Origin: Planctomycetaceae bacterium
GTDB lineage: Bacteria; Planctomycetota; MHYJ01; SBBU01
Reading direction: 5' to 3'
DNA length: 13,801 bases
NCBI GenBank assembly: GCA_005239585.1
Contig: SBBU01000047.1
Span: 1 to 13,801, forward strand
Made by a program: the position numbers and the translations under genes. Of the stretch, positions 6,127-13,801 are shown in pieces. Under the pieces are notes generated by a model. It did not search any database. It was given only the letters and a program-made list of their open reading frames with translations, and was not told where the DNA came from. Each line of letters begins with the position of its first letter. Positions within the stretch are counted from its first letter, which is position 1.

Positions 6127-9100
6127 ATGCCAAAGAGAACGGATATAAACAAAATAATGATTATAGGTTCAGGGCCTATAATCATTGGACAGGCATGTGA
6201 ATTTGACTATTCAGGCGCACAGGGCTGCAAGGTCCTGAAAGAAAACGGCTATAAGGTTATCCTCGTTAACTCAAACCCAGCTACGATTATGACTGATCCT
6301 GAATTCAGCGATCGAACGTACATAGAGCCTATAGAGATCGGCATAGCTGAGAAGATAATTCAGAAAGAGCAGCCTGACGCTATTCTGCCGACTCTCGGTG
6401 GCCAGACTGCACTTAACCTGGCTGTGAAACTCTACGAGGAAAAAATCTTGCAAAAATATTCGGTAGAGCTGATCGGTGCAAGCTATGAAACAATAAAGAA
6501 GGCCGAGGATAGGCGTCTCTTCAGGGATTCAATGCTCAAGATAGGCCTAGACCTTCCAAAGAGCCGCTATGCCTATTCATTGGATGAAGCCCATGAGGTA
6601 CTAAAAGAACTCGGTCTTCCATGTGTCATAAGATCAAGCTTCAATCTGGGTGGCACAGGAAGCGGCATGGCCTACAACATTGAAGAATTTGAGAGACATG
6701 TCTCTCAAGGGATATCACAATCTATGATCCATGAGGTACTAATCGAGGAGTCAGTTTACGGATGGAAGGAGTATGAGCTCGAAGTTATGAGGGATTCTAA
6801 AGATAACTGTGTGATCGTATGTTCTGTGGAAAATGTTGACCCGATGGGGATTCACACAGGAGACAGTATCACAGTTGCCCCAACTCAGACTCTAAGCGAT
6901 CAAGAATATCAAAAGATGCGAAACATGGCGATTGCAGTCATGAGGGAGATTGGAATAGAGTGTGGCGGCTCAAATATCCAGTTTGCCGTCGATCCAAAGA
7001 CTGGAAGAATAGTTGTGATTGAGATGAATCCAAGAGTGTCACGAAGTTCAGCGCTTGCGTCCAAGGCTACCGGCTTCCCTATAGCGAAAATCGCAGCCTT
7101 GCTTGCTGTAGGTTATACACTGGATGAGATCCCAAATGACATAACCAAAAAAACACCCGCATGCTTTGAACCAACAATTGACTATGTGGTGGTTAAAATA
7201 CCTCGTTGGGCATTTGAAAAATTTCGGGATGCAGATGAGACCCTGACTGTTCAGATGAAGTCGGTTGGAGAAGTAATGTCGATCGGAAGGACATTCAAGG
7301 AATCTTTTCAAAAGGCCTTAAGGTCTCTTGAGCAAGACAGGAACGGACTCGGCTGGGATAGAAAAGATCTCATGATGAATGGTAACACCCCTTCAATAGA
7401 AAAAATACGAGAGAAATTGATGGCTCCAAATGCTGAGAGGCTCTTCTATGCTAGATATGCACTTAAAAGTGGGATGAGTGTTAATGAAGTATCAGATCTA
7501 ACAAAGATTGATCCATGGTTTATTGAGAACATTGCTGAAATTGTTAATAGCGAACAGGAATTGCTAAAGGCAGGATTGTTCTCAAGTGTCTCAAAGGAGT
7601 TGCTTCTTAAGGTCAAGAAAAATGGATTTTCTGATAAACAACTGGCGACGATGTTTAATACCAAAGCAGCCGAGATCAGAAACCGGCGAAAAGAGTTAAA
7701 CATTATACCCGGTTATAAACTTGTCGATACGTGTGCAGCTGAGTTTGAGGCAAAGACGCCTTATTACTATTCAACCTATGATGGATCATCAGAGCATAAA
7801 CAGACTGCGAAGAAAAAAATAGCGATAATAGGAGGTGGACCTAACAGAATAGGACAGGGCATAGAGTTTGACTATTGCTGTGTTCATGCTGCAATTGCGC
7901 TTAGAAAGGAAGGCTACGAGGTCTTGATGATCAATTCAAATCCAGAGACTGTTTCGACGGACTATGATGTCTTAGACCAGCTCTACTTCGAGCCTCTCAC
8001 TGTCGAAGATATTTTGAATATTTGTGAGACTACCAAACCCGAAGGCATTATTGTTCAGTTTGGAGGCCAGACCCCTCTTAACCTCTCGAGAGAATTGAAA
8101 GAGGCAGGAGTGAATATTATCGGGACGCCAGTGGAGCAAATTGACAGGGCAGAAGATAGGCAGAAATTCAAAGAACTGATTGAAAAATTAAGGCTTGTTC
8201 AACCAATAAGCGATGTTGCATACAATTTCGAAGAGGCCAAGGAAATTGCCTCGAGAATAGGGTACCCCGTTGTCATAAGACCGTCTTATGTGCTTGGCGG
8301 GCGTGCAATGGAAATATGCTATGACTTTGATGATCTGGGAAAATATATAAAAGAGGCCACAGACGCCTCGCCTGAGCACCCAGTATTGATAGACAAGTTT
8401 ATAGAAGATGCAATAGAAGTAGATGTTGACGCACTAGGTGATTCCGAAGAGGTATACATTGGCGGAGTACTTGAGCATATTGAGATGGCTGGTATACATT
8501 CGGGCGACAGCGCTATTACATTACCGCCATTTTCACTCAGTGATCGGCAGGTCGAGGAGATCAAGCGAATCACGACACAGCTTGCGCTTGAGCTGAAGGT
8601 AAAAGGTTTGATTAACATACAGTTTGCAGTAAAGGCGAATACAATATATGTGCTTGAAGTTAATCCACGCGCTTCAAGGACCGTTCCTTTTGTCAGCAAG
8701 GCTACAGGGGTACCGATGGCCAAGCTTGCTGCAAGTGTTGTTATCGGACGGAAACTCAAGGATTTCAACCTCCCTTACAAAATGTCGGGCCGTCATATTG
8801 CTGTCAAAGAATCAGTCTTCCCATTCAAAAAATTTGCAGGTGTTGATGTGATTCTGGGTCCGGAAATGAGATCAACTGGCGAGGTGATGGGCATCGATAT
8901 GGATTTCGGAAGGGCCTATGCCAAGGCGCAGCTTGCTAGGGGTCACGGGATACCAACTGGAGGGACGGTATTTGTGAGCGTGAAGGATCAGGACAAGCGT
9001 GATGTAATCTTTCTAGCCAAGAGACTGTCAGACTTGGGCTTTAAGATTGTCTCGACACCCGGAACAGGCAAAGTCCTTGAAAATGCAGGGGTGCCTGTTC

Positions 9101-9351
9101 GAATAATAAATAAGATTAAAGAGGGAAGACCCAATGCACTTGATTTGATCATAAACCACGAGGTTGACTTGATTATCAACACACCGAGTGGGAAGGGTCC
9201 TGTCACTGATGAAGGTAAGATTCGGGCATTGGCAACATCGCGTGATGTACACGTCATCACTACTATCCAAGCTGCGCAGGCAATGGTGAATGCCATTGAG
9301 GCATGTAAGAAACGTGACCTTGAGGTGCATCCTCTGCAGGAATACTATTAG
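6127..9351 (+). CDS. carB: Carbamoyl-phosphate synthase large subunit
   Basis: A full-length 1074-residue large subunit making carbamoyl phosphate from bicarbonate, ammonia (delivered by the small subunit) and two ATP, for pyrimidine and arginine synthesis in the cytoplasm. Two homologous ATP-grasp halves are visible. The first begins [20 protein letters not shown] (about 11-30), the second [19 protein letters not shown] (about 565-583). Each has its NSNPxT motif and an ATP-grasp metal site ([24 protein letters not shown]). Residues from about 940 form the MGS-like regulatory domain, containing [16 protein letters not shown] and NTPSGKG. No carA is in the window. There is no Shine-Dalgarno and the ATG is 10 nt after tRNA-Ala, so the gene is probably read through from the tRNA promoter or from a promoter not recognised here. 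The frame and key motifs look intact. Confidence 0.97.
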   Translation: MPKRTDINKIMIIGSGPIIIGQACEFDYSGAQGCKVLKENGYKVILVNSNPATIMTDPEFSDRTYIEPIEIGIAEKIIQKEQPDAILPTLGGQTALNLAVKLYEEKILQKYSVELIGASYETIKKAEDRRLFRDSMLKIGLDLPKSRYAYSLDEAHEVLKELGLPCVIRSSFNLGGTGSGMAYNIEEFERHVSQGISQSMIHEVLIEESVYGWKEYELEVMRDSKDNCVIVCSVENVDPMGIHTGDSITVAPTQTLSDQEYQKMRNMAIAVMREIGIECGGSNIQFAVDPKTGRIVVIEMNPRVSRSSALASKATGFPIAKIAALLAVGYTLDEIPNDITKKTPACFEPTIDYVVVKIPRWAFEKFRDADETLTVQMKSVGEVMSIGRTFKESFQKALRSLEQDRNGLGWDRKDLMMNGNTPSIEKIREKLMAPNAERLFYARYALKSGMSVNEVSDLTKIDPWFIENIAEIVNSEQELLKAGLFSSVSKELLLKVKKNGFSDKQLATMFNTKAAEIRNRRKELNIIPGYKLVDTCAAEFEAKTPYYYSTYDGSSEHKQTAKKKIAIIGGGPNRIGQGIEFDYCCVHAAIALRKEGYEVLMINSNPETVSTDYDVLDQLYFEPLTVEDILNICETTKPEGIIVQFGGQTPLNLSRELKEAGVNIIGTPVEQIDRAEDRQKFKELIEKLRLVQPISDVAYNFEEAKEIASRIGYPVVIRPSYVLGGRAMEICYDFDDLGKYIKEATDASPEHPVLIDKFIEDAIEVDVDALGDSEEVYIGGVLEHIEMAGIHSGDSAITLPPFSLSDRQVEEIKRITTQLALELKVKGLINIQFAVKANTIYVLEVNPRASRTVPFVSKATGVPMAKLAASVVIGRKLKDFNLPYKMSGRHIAVKESVFPFKKFAGVDVILGPEMRSTGEVMGIDMDFGRAYAKAQLARGHGIPTGGTVFVSVKDQDKRDVIFLAKRLSDLGFKIVSTPGTGKVLENAGVPVRIINKIKEGRPNALDLIINHEVDLIINTPSGKGPVTDEGKIRALATSRDVHVITTIQAAQAMVNAIEACKKRDLEVHPLQEYY

Positions 9352-9368
9352 CCCACGGTCTGTAAATC

Positions 9369-9404
9369 TTTTTGCAAGTTGCTAAAATCGGCAACTTACA
9401 AAAG
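9369..9404. repeat. Palindromic repeat, copy A
   Basis: Left arm TTTTGCAAGTTGC (ending 9382), an 8-base loop, and right arm GCAACTTACAAAA (9391-9403), with one C/A mismatch. The right-hand copy at 13442-13478 has the same arms. T residues lie on the outer left and A residues on the outer right, so neither strand has the U-tract of an intrinsic terminator. It follows carB by 17 nt. Confidence 0.75.
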
Positions 9405-9450
9405 GATACGGAATTTTGCCCGTCTTTGTGAGTGTTTGCAAATTATATGC

Positions 9451-9484
9451 TTTTCTTGCCGTCTCTGATGGAACTGCAAGAAAA
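9451..9484. repeat. Second inverted repeat in the carB/kinase gap
   Basis: TTTTCTTGC (9451-9459) and GCAAGAAAA (9476-9484) pair perfectly over 9 bp around a 16-base loop. The layout (outer T tract left, outer A tract right, inner TTGC/GCAA) resembles the palindrome just upstream. Function is unknown. The rest of the 170-base gap shows no convincing promoter for the kinase gene. Confidence 0.5.
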
Positions 9485-9521
9485 AATTACGGAGCGTGGT
9501 TAATTCAAATCGATACAAGCG

Positions 9522-10253
9522 ATGCTGACAGCTCTGAAACATAAAAACAATATCATTTTTATCAATCCAGAATATAAGGAAACGCTGATCAAGCATGTCT
9601 TGAACAATTTTAAAGGACTCTCACCAATTTCGTCGCACAAGGGCCGAGTTGATCAGATGATTTATGAAGTAAACAAAGAGAGATTGATTGTAAAAAAATG
9701 CAAGAGGGGAGGTGCGGTTTCATGGCTTGGTTGGATCCATACTAGTCCGAAGAAGGTTCTGAATGAGATCACAATGAATCAAATGTTTAGAAAAGCAGGG
9801 CTCAACGTCCCGGAAATAGTGGCAGCAAAGGTTACATGGTATCTAGCTTTGTTTAAAATGATGATCATTGAGCGAGAGGTTCAAGGTAAGACCTTATACG
9901 ACATGGCCAAGGAGAGGCCACTGCCTGTAGAATTAGTCCGCAATTTGGCGACAGATATCAAAAAATTACATGAGGCAGGTATTGCGCACGGTGATTTGAA
10001 CCTGAAAAACATACTGATTAGTCCTGATTTGAAGATATTCTTTGTTGATCTTTCTGCGGCCAGTACATCCAAAAATGGTATTGGTGAGATTGCTAGGTTA
10101 AACCGTTCATGTGAGAAACTCCTCGCTGGCAAGATAGACAATCGGAGAAAACTGGTATTTCTATCCAACTACCTGCAATCAAGAGATGGATTGCAAGTGG
10201 CAATTCAAAGGTGCGAAAAGGACCTGCGCCTCCATCGCCTATTCTGGCAATAG
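9522..10253 (+). CDS. Lipopolysaccharide core kinase-like protein (Kdo/heptose kinase family)
   Basis: A 243-residue protein kinase-like phosphotransferase. Lys58/Lys59 (RLIVKK) are candidates for the ATP lysine and Glu82 for its partner. HGDLNLKNILI (156-166) is the catalytic loop with Asp158 and Asn163. Asp176 in FFVDLSAAS stands where kinases have DFG/DFD. ARLNRSCEKL (191-200) resembles the conserved arginine-rich segment after the metal site in KdkA and WaaP/InaA-like kinases. Placement before waaF and two core glycosyltransferases supports phosphorylation of Kdo or heptose in the lipo-oligosaccharide inner core, at the inner face of the cytoplasmic membrane. Which sugar is phosphorylated is not determinable. 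The start is the first ATG after an in-frame stop at 9501; no Shine-Dalgarno is near. Confidence 0.78.
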   Translation: MLTALKHKNNIIFINPEYKETLIKHVLNNFKGLSPISSHKGRVDQMIYEVNKERLIVKKCKRGGAVSWLGWIHTSPKKVLNEITMNQMFRKAGLNVPEIVAAKVTWYLALFKMMIIEREVQGKTLYDMAKERPLPVELVRNLATDIKKLHEAGIAHGDLNLKNILISPDLKIFFVDLSAASTSKNGIGEIARLNRSCEKLLAGKIDNRRKLVFLSNYLQSRDGLQVAIQRCEKDLRLHRLFWQ

Positions 10254-10347
10254 CGAGTCTTATTAATGGTTCGTTATATTTTAGCAATTTAGTCAGTGGT
10301 GTGGGTGTTGTTCCCTATAAAGTTTTCAGTAAAATCTTCCATTTGGG

Positions 10348-11343
10348 ATGTTTGAAGACATAAGAAACATCAGAAAAATCCTTGTAAAAGGCAATAACTG
10401 GCTGGGGGATTGTGTCATGTCGATTCCCACTATAAATGGGCTGAGAAGGCTTTATAAAAGGGCAGAGATTAGTGTTGTTACTAAACAGAATCTTGCAGAT
10501 TTGTACAGGCTTGTTCCCGCTGTGGACTCTGTGATCGGCTACTCTGGTTTTTTTGACTGTGTAGTGAGGCTTCGCAAATTAAAATTTGATCTGGTTGTCA
10601 TACTACCGAGATCATTCAGCTCGGCTATTATTGGACGTTCGCCTTGGTCGAGAATCAGGGTTGGTTACGACACGGAAGGTAGGGGCCCATTGCTGACGCA
10701 TCGTATAAAGAGATCGGAGGATGTTCTCAAGGTGCACAGGGTTCATTATTACCATAACCTGCTGAATGCAGTTGGAAAACCTCCGCCTGTAGAGCCGCCA
10801 TCGATAAAGGTGTCAGACGACTTGAAGGAGTGGGTATCTGGTCAATTGAAGGGTTCAGCTTTTATTGGGCTAAACCCGGGCGCAACGTATGGGACAGCTA
10901 AACGGTGGTACACTGATAGGTTTATAACCTTGGTGAGACGCTTAATTAAAGACTTGAAACTCGAGCTTTTGATTTTTGGCACAAAAGCCGAAAAAGATAT
11001 CGCAGATGAGATTTCTTCATCGATCGGAAATGGTGCCAGAAACTTTGCAGGCAAGACAAATATATCACAGCTATCGGCGCTTATATCAAGATGTAAACTT
11101 TTCATAACAAATGATACAGGTCCTATGCATATAGCAGATGCACTTGGGGTCCCGATTGTAGCTGTATTTGGTCCTACTGATCCTTTAACGACGAGCCCTT
11201 TTTCTAACAAACATACGATAATAAGAAAGGAACTGGAATGTTCTCCTTGTCTTGAAAGAATATGCCCACTTGGACACCATAATTGCATGAAAATGATACA
11301 AGTTGATGAAGTTTTTCAAGCGTGTGTAAAATGGCTAAAGTAG
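10348..11343 (+). CDS. waaF: ADP-heptose:LPS heptosyltransferase (family GT9)
   Basis: A 331-residue glycosyltransferase adding L-glycero-D-manno-heptose from ADP-heptose to the inner core on the cytoplasmic side. KGNNWLGD (14-21) is the N-terminal acceptor-side motif. LNPGATYGTAKRW (175-187), NDTGPMHIA (255-263) and FGPTDP (274-279) are characteristic of heptosyltransferase II. The C-terminal cysteines 298, 301, 306 and 313 (CSPC, CPLGHHNC) are typical of WaaF in many phyla. The N terminus is about 8 residues longer than usual and no better start is visible. The 94-base gap before it has no clear terminator; a TATAAA at 10316 has no good -35, so transcription from the kinase gene is likely. 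Its end overlaps the next gene by 13 nt. Confidence 0.92.
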   Translation: MFEDIRNIRKILVKGNNWLGDCVMSIPTINGLRRLYKRAEISVVTKQNLADLYRLVPAVDSVIGYSGFFDCVVRLRKLKFDLVVILPRSFSSAIIGRSPWSRIRVGYDTEGRGPLLTHRIKRSEDVLKVHRVHYYHNLLNAVGKPPPVEPPSIKVSDDLKEWVSGQLKGSAFIGLNPGATYGTAKRWYTDRFITLVRRLIKDLKLELLIFGTKAEKDIADEISSSIGNGARNFAGKTNISQLSALISRCKLFITNDTGPMHIADALGVPIVAVFGPTDPLTTSPFSNKHTIIRKELECSPCLERICPLGHHNCMKMIQVDEVFQACVKWLK

Positions 11344-12128
11344 GATTATCTGTACTTATTGTTGCATGTGACGAAGAAGACAATATCAGAAATTGCCTTG
11401 AGAGTGTCAAATGGGCAGATGAGATCATTGTTGTTGATTCGGGGAGTACAGACAGGACATGTGAAATCGCTAAGGAATACACGGATAAGGTCGTCTATCG
11501 CAAATGGGAGGGTTTTATCAAACAAAAAAATTTCGTGCTCTCCCTTGCCACAAAGGAGTGGATATTCAATTTGGATGCAGATGAGCGATGTACCCCTGAT
11601 CTGGCTAGAGAGATTCAGCGTGTCATCAATTCAAACGATGCGGATGGTTTCTTTGTGAAAAGACATGCTTATTACCTTTCCAGATGGATTAATCACTGTG
11701 GTTGGTATCCGGATTATAAGCTTAGGCTTGCGAAAAGAACAAAGTGCATATTCGCTGGTGAAGAACCTCATGATCAGCTTGTCGTTGATGGGACCACGAG
11801 AAAGCTAAATCTTGAAATCCAACATTATACTTATAAGAACTTTGCACATCAGCTAAGGACGATTAATGCCTATTCGGACACTGCAAGTGAGGTGTGGACA
11901 AAAAAGGGTAAAAAGCCTAGCCTGCTTGGTATGTTGCTTTATCCTCCAATAAAATTCTTTGAGGTTTACTTGTACAAGCTTGGCTTCTTGGATGGGCTCG
12001 CTGGATTTACCATAGCAGTTGCAACATCATTTTATGTGTTTACCAAATATGTGAAATTGTGGGAAGCGGGTCAGAAACAACACCAGTGTTCGAAGGGCAG
12101 TATGCAGGGTCAAAAAACGAGGGTATAG
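11331..12128 (+). CDS. Family 2 glycosyltransferase, WaaE/KdtX-like core glycosyltransferase
   Basis: I start at ATG 11331 (265 residues), overlapping waaF by 13 nt; a GTG at 11322 would add three residues. The GT-A fold is clear: LSVLIVACDEEDNIRNCLESV (6-26), VVDSGSTDRT (34-43) and the metal-binding DAD at 82-84. The segment GWYPDYKLRLAKR (124-136) and EEPHD (144-148) are typical of the WaaE/KdtX group, which adds a hexose to the inner-core heptose. Two hydrophobic stretches at about 196-215 and 219-240 suggest membrane association. The last 20 residues are polar and not characteristic of the family. The sugar transferred is not known. No Shine-Dalgarno is seen; coupling to waaF translation is likely. 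Confidence 0.87.
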   Translation: MAKVGLSVLIVACDEEDNIRNCLESVKWADEIIVVDSGSTDRTCEIAKEYTDKVVYRKWEGFIKQKNFVLSLATKEWIFNLDADERCTPDLAREIQRVINSNDADGFFVKRHAYYLSRWINHCGWYPDYKLRLAKRTKCIFAGEEPHDQLVVDGTTRKLNLEIQHYTYKNFAHQLRTINAYSDTASEVWTKKGKKPSLLGMLLYPPIKFFEVYLYKLGFLDGLAGFTIAVATSFYVFTKYVKLWEAGQKQHQCSKGSMQGQKTRV

Positions 12129-12129
12129 A

Positions 12130-12195
12130 ATGAAGCTCCGCACAGCAAGCTGGGTGGTATTCTGGCGGAGGCGAATAAAACATTTCAAGAGATGA
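12130..12195 (+). CDS. Possible 21-residue cationic small ORF
   Basis: ATG 12130 lies one base after the stop of the upstream glycosyltransferase, and the ORF's TGA (12193-12195) overlaps the ATG of the next gene as ATGA. The peptide is basic and Trp-rich (SWVVFWRRRIKHFKR at its end). It fills the gap exactly, which suggests a translational bridge between the two genes, but its codons could equally be chance. GGAGG at 12167-12171 is 20 nt before ATG 12192, too far for a standard site. Confidence 0.25.
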   Translation: MKLRTASWVVFWRRRIKHFKR

Positions 12196-13337
12196 AAGTA
12201 GCAGTCACTGTACAGCAATTTTCAGAGACTCAGGGTGGAGCAGAGCGGGCTGCAGTTGAACTTGTCCGTGGACTGCGCCTGCAGGGGATAGAAGTAGATA
12301 TCTATGCAAGGAAGATTAGTGAAAATATTGATTTATGCGGTGCCACTCCATTTGTAGTTCCATGCTTGAATCTTTCCAGTGCTATTAGGCATGTATCATT
12401 CGCATCTAATGTTCATAAGATGCTCATGGGGCAAAAGTATGACATAATCCATGCATTTACAAGGACATATTACGCTGATGTATATCGGATCGGGGGCGGG
12501 TGTCACAAGGAGTATTTAAGAAGGACAAGTGTGAAGAAAGGACCTCTTGGTAGGTTTCTGACAAAATTAAATCTGAAGCATATGCTAATGACAAAACTTG
12601 AAAAGAAGAGTTTTCAGAAAGGAGCTTGGAAAAAGATTGTTGCAGTCTCTGAAAGATGCAAGCAGGAGATCTTGGATAATTATGATGTTGCAGAAGAAGA
12701 TATAAAAGTAATTTATAATGGCGTGAATCTCTCCAAGTTTAATCCGGAAAACAAAAAGTACAGAAACAAGGTAAGAGGGTTATTTGGTCTCAAGGAAGAT
12801 GATTACGTTATACTCTTTTGCGGAAATGGTTTTCGCACTAAAGGCCTTGGTTTTGCCCTAGAGTCATTGTCAATTGCGTCTAAGGAATGCGACGCAAGAC
12901 TTGTCGTCGCGGGGAGAGGAAACCCAGCTCCATACAGAAAGTTGGCATACCGTCTTGGACTCAAGGACAGAATATACTTTCTTGGGGCTCGTGATAATAT
13001 GCATGAACTCTACGGTGCCGTAGATCTTTTATTACATCCATCGTTACATGACCCTTTTCCGAATGTTGTGCTTGAGGCAATGGCAACAGGCATACCAGTA
13101 ATAACAACAAAGGTCACTGGTACTGCTGAAATAATTACAAACAACTTGGATTCGATTGTCGTCGATCATGCGTCTGATATTTATCAGGTATCTCAATCGA
13201 TCAAAAATCTGGCTGATAAAGTAATTAGAAAACGAATGGGGGATGAGGCATATAAATTGGCTCAACGTTTCACAAGGGAGAAAAATATAGCTGCAAACAT
13301 CGAACTTTATGGTCAGGTATTAACACGCGTTCCGTGA
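12192..13337 (+). CDS. Family 4 glycosyltransferase, WaaG-like core glycosyltransferase
   Basis: A 381-residue GT-B glycosyltransferase. The N-terminal half has GGAERA (15-20) and YRIGGGCHKEYL (98-109), the latter close to the segment before the core-glucosyltransferase active site in WaaG. The C-terminal half has NGVNLSKF (176-183), the donor-phosphate site GNGFRTKGL (211-219) and HDPFPNVVLEAM (286-297) with Glu294, the EX7E region; its first acidic residue is Asp287 rather than Glu. It most likely adds a hexose to heptose of the inner core at the cytoplasmic membrane face. It ends the core cluster; a stem-loop follows directly after the stop. The start overlaps the small ORF (ATGA). Confidence 0.88.
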   Translation: MKVAVTVQQFSETQGGAERAAVELVRGLRLQGIEVDIYARKISENIDLCGATPFVVPCLNLSSAIRHVSFASNVHKMLMGQKYDIIHAFTRTYYADVYRIGGGCHKEYLRRTSVKKGPLGRFLTKLNLKHMLMTKLEKKSFQKGAWKKIVAVSERCKQEILDNYDVAEEDIKVIYNGVNLSKFNPENKKYRNKVRGLFGLKEDDYVILFCGNGFRTKGLGFALESLSIASKECDARLVVAGRGNPAPYRKLAYRLGLKDRIYFLGARDNMHELYGAVDLLLHPSLHDPFPNVVLEAMATGIPVITTKVTGTAEIITNNLDSIVVDHASDIYQVSQSIKNLADKVIRKRMGDEAYKLAQRFTREKNIAANIELYGQVLTRVP

Positions 13338-13338
13338 T

Positions 13339-13373
13339 TTTTCGTCCCGTCCCATTTTGTGACGGGACGAAAA
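13339..13373. terminator. Perfect 13-bp stem-loop at the end of the core cluster
   Basis: TTTTCGTCCCGTC (13339-13351) pairs completely with GACGGGACGAAAA (13361-13373) around a 9-base loop, starting one base after the stop codon. The GC-rich stem could end transcription, but no T tract follows it on either strand, so a classical intrinsic terminator is not shown. A role in mRNA 3'-end stability is also possible. Confidence 0.4.
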
Positions 13374-13441
13374 CGCAAATGATTAGCCAAATTGACAGTG
13401 TATAGCAATAGTTGAATGCCATAATAGGTTTATCATTTGCA

Positions 13442-13478
13442 CTTTTGCGAGTTGCTTTATTCCAGCAACTTGCAAAAG
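13442..13478. repeat. Palindromic repeat, copy B
   Basis: CTTTTGCGAGTTGC (13442-13455) pairs with GCAACTTGCAAAAG (13465-13478) over 14 bp with one G-T pair and a 9-base loop. It matches copy A at 9369-9404 in both arms but not in the loop. It lies in the 251-base gap between the last core gene and the gene at 13589; the rest of that gap holds the stem-loop at 13339 and a promoter at 13531. Confidence 0.78.
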
Positions 13479-13530
13479 ATTCACAGAATGCGTGAAGTTT
13501 AAAATCCTGTCATTAACCAGATATAAAGCC

Positions 13531-13558
13531 TTGAAATCGTCTAATTTAATAGTACCAT
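13531..13558 (+). promoter_or_regulatory. Putative promoter of the gene at 13589
   Basis: TTGAAA (13531-13536), 16 nt, then TACCAT (13553-13558). The start of transcription would fall near 13565, leaving a leader of about 24 nt that contains the GGGGG ribosome binding site. Same -35 and spacing as the promoters at 5449 and 5883. Confidence 0.5.
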
Positions 13559-13588
13559 GATGACTAGATCCATTTACGGGGGTGTTTT

Positions 13589-13801
13589 ATGAGATTGATA
13601 CTTCTTATATCGTTCTTAATGGTGCATGGTGATGACTATATAAGACTGCGTAATGGAAAGGTAGAGAAGGGAAAAATAATTGAAGCTAATGAGAAAGAAA
13701 TTAGGGTAGCTATAGCATCAGGAGGTGAGGTTTATTTCACATATGACATGCTTGAACCGCAATATGCCTATGATGTCTTGCGAAAGTATGTATTCAAGGG
13801 G
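13589..13801 (+). CDS. Exported hypothetical protein, N-terminal part
   Basis: The first 71 codons are open to the right edge. ACGGGGGTG lies 6 nt before the ATG, one of only two clear ribosome binding sites in the window. Residues 1-14 (MRLILLISFLMVHG) look like a short Sec signal peptide. The following part (YIRLRNGKVEKGKIIEANEKEIRVAI) has the alternating strand pattern with an NG turn seen in small barrel-like domains of exported planctomycete proteins, followed by YDVLRKYV, probably the start of a helical region. Function unknown; family assignment is impossible from this fragment. Confidence 0.7.
   Translation, partial: MRLILLISFLMVHGDDYIRLRNGKVEKGKIIEANEKEIRVAIASGGEVYFTYDMLEPQYAYDVLRKYVFKG

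Noticed and set aside
8319..8768. 149-codon minus-strand frame within carB
   Set aside because: It is antisense to a fully conserved carB region, has Ser-rich shadow composition and no initiation signals.
13392..13425. TTGACA (13392) with CATAAT (13420) as a promoter
   Set aside because: The spacing is 22 nt, outside the usual range; TTGAAA-16-TACCAT at 13531 serves the next gene better.
13339..13478. Calling the palindromes in the 3' gap classical Rho-independent terminators
   Set aside because: On both strands the T tract precedes the stem and the 3' side is A-rich, so the required trailing U tract is missing.

Overview
The window looks like a chromosomal segment of a Gram-negative-type bacterium, most likely a planctomycete. 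The pointers are: an exported alpha-toroid (prenyltransferase/squalene-cyclase-like) repeat protein of a kind common in Planctomycetota; a set of lipo-oligosaccharide inner-core genes, implying an outer membrane; few Shine-Dalgarno sequences (clear ones only before the genes starting at 1613 and 13589); and an exported 'NG..EKG.I' strand-rich protein starting at the right edge. The phylum is inferred from gene style, not from a marker search.

Layout, minus strand (5409 down to 1): UDP-glucuronate decarboxylase (uxs), uridine phosphorylase (udp, starting at a TTG inside the uxs stop), then, after a promoter-like gap, an exported toroid-repeat protein, an exported HExxH metallopeptidase (starting at a GTG inside the previous stop) and a Tat-exported [2Fe-2S]/molybdopterin hydroxylase that runs off the left edge. 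The last three form a group of predicted exported proteins.

Layout, plus strand: a 109-residue orphan gene (5486-5815) shares a divergent promoter region with uxs. Next come tRNA-Ile(GAT) and tRNA-Ala(TGC), with no rRNA genes in the window, and carB, whose ATG lies 10 nt after the tRNA-Ala CCA. From 9522 to 13337 is a lipo-oligosaccharide core cluster: Kdo/heptose-kinase-like protein, heptosyltransferase (waaF), a WaaE-like family 2 glycosyltransferase, a possible 21-codon ORF and a WaaG-like family 4 glycosyltransferase. The cluster is bracketed by two copies of a palindrome (CTTTTGCAAGTTGC / GCAACTTGCAAAAG) not seen elsewhere in the window. A partial exported protein begins at 13589.

The most unusual items are the molybdo-hydroxylase, which keeps its cofactor-binding motifs but has lost many connecting segments; the paired palindromes; the tRNA-carB junction; and the back-to-back, apparently leaderless promoters at 5418-5476. 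No intergenic stretch exceeds 300 bases. No CRISPR array, rRNA, transposase or replication origin is visible.
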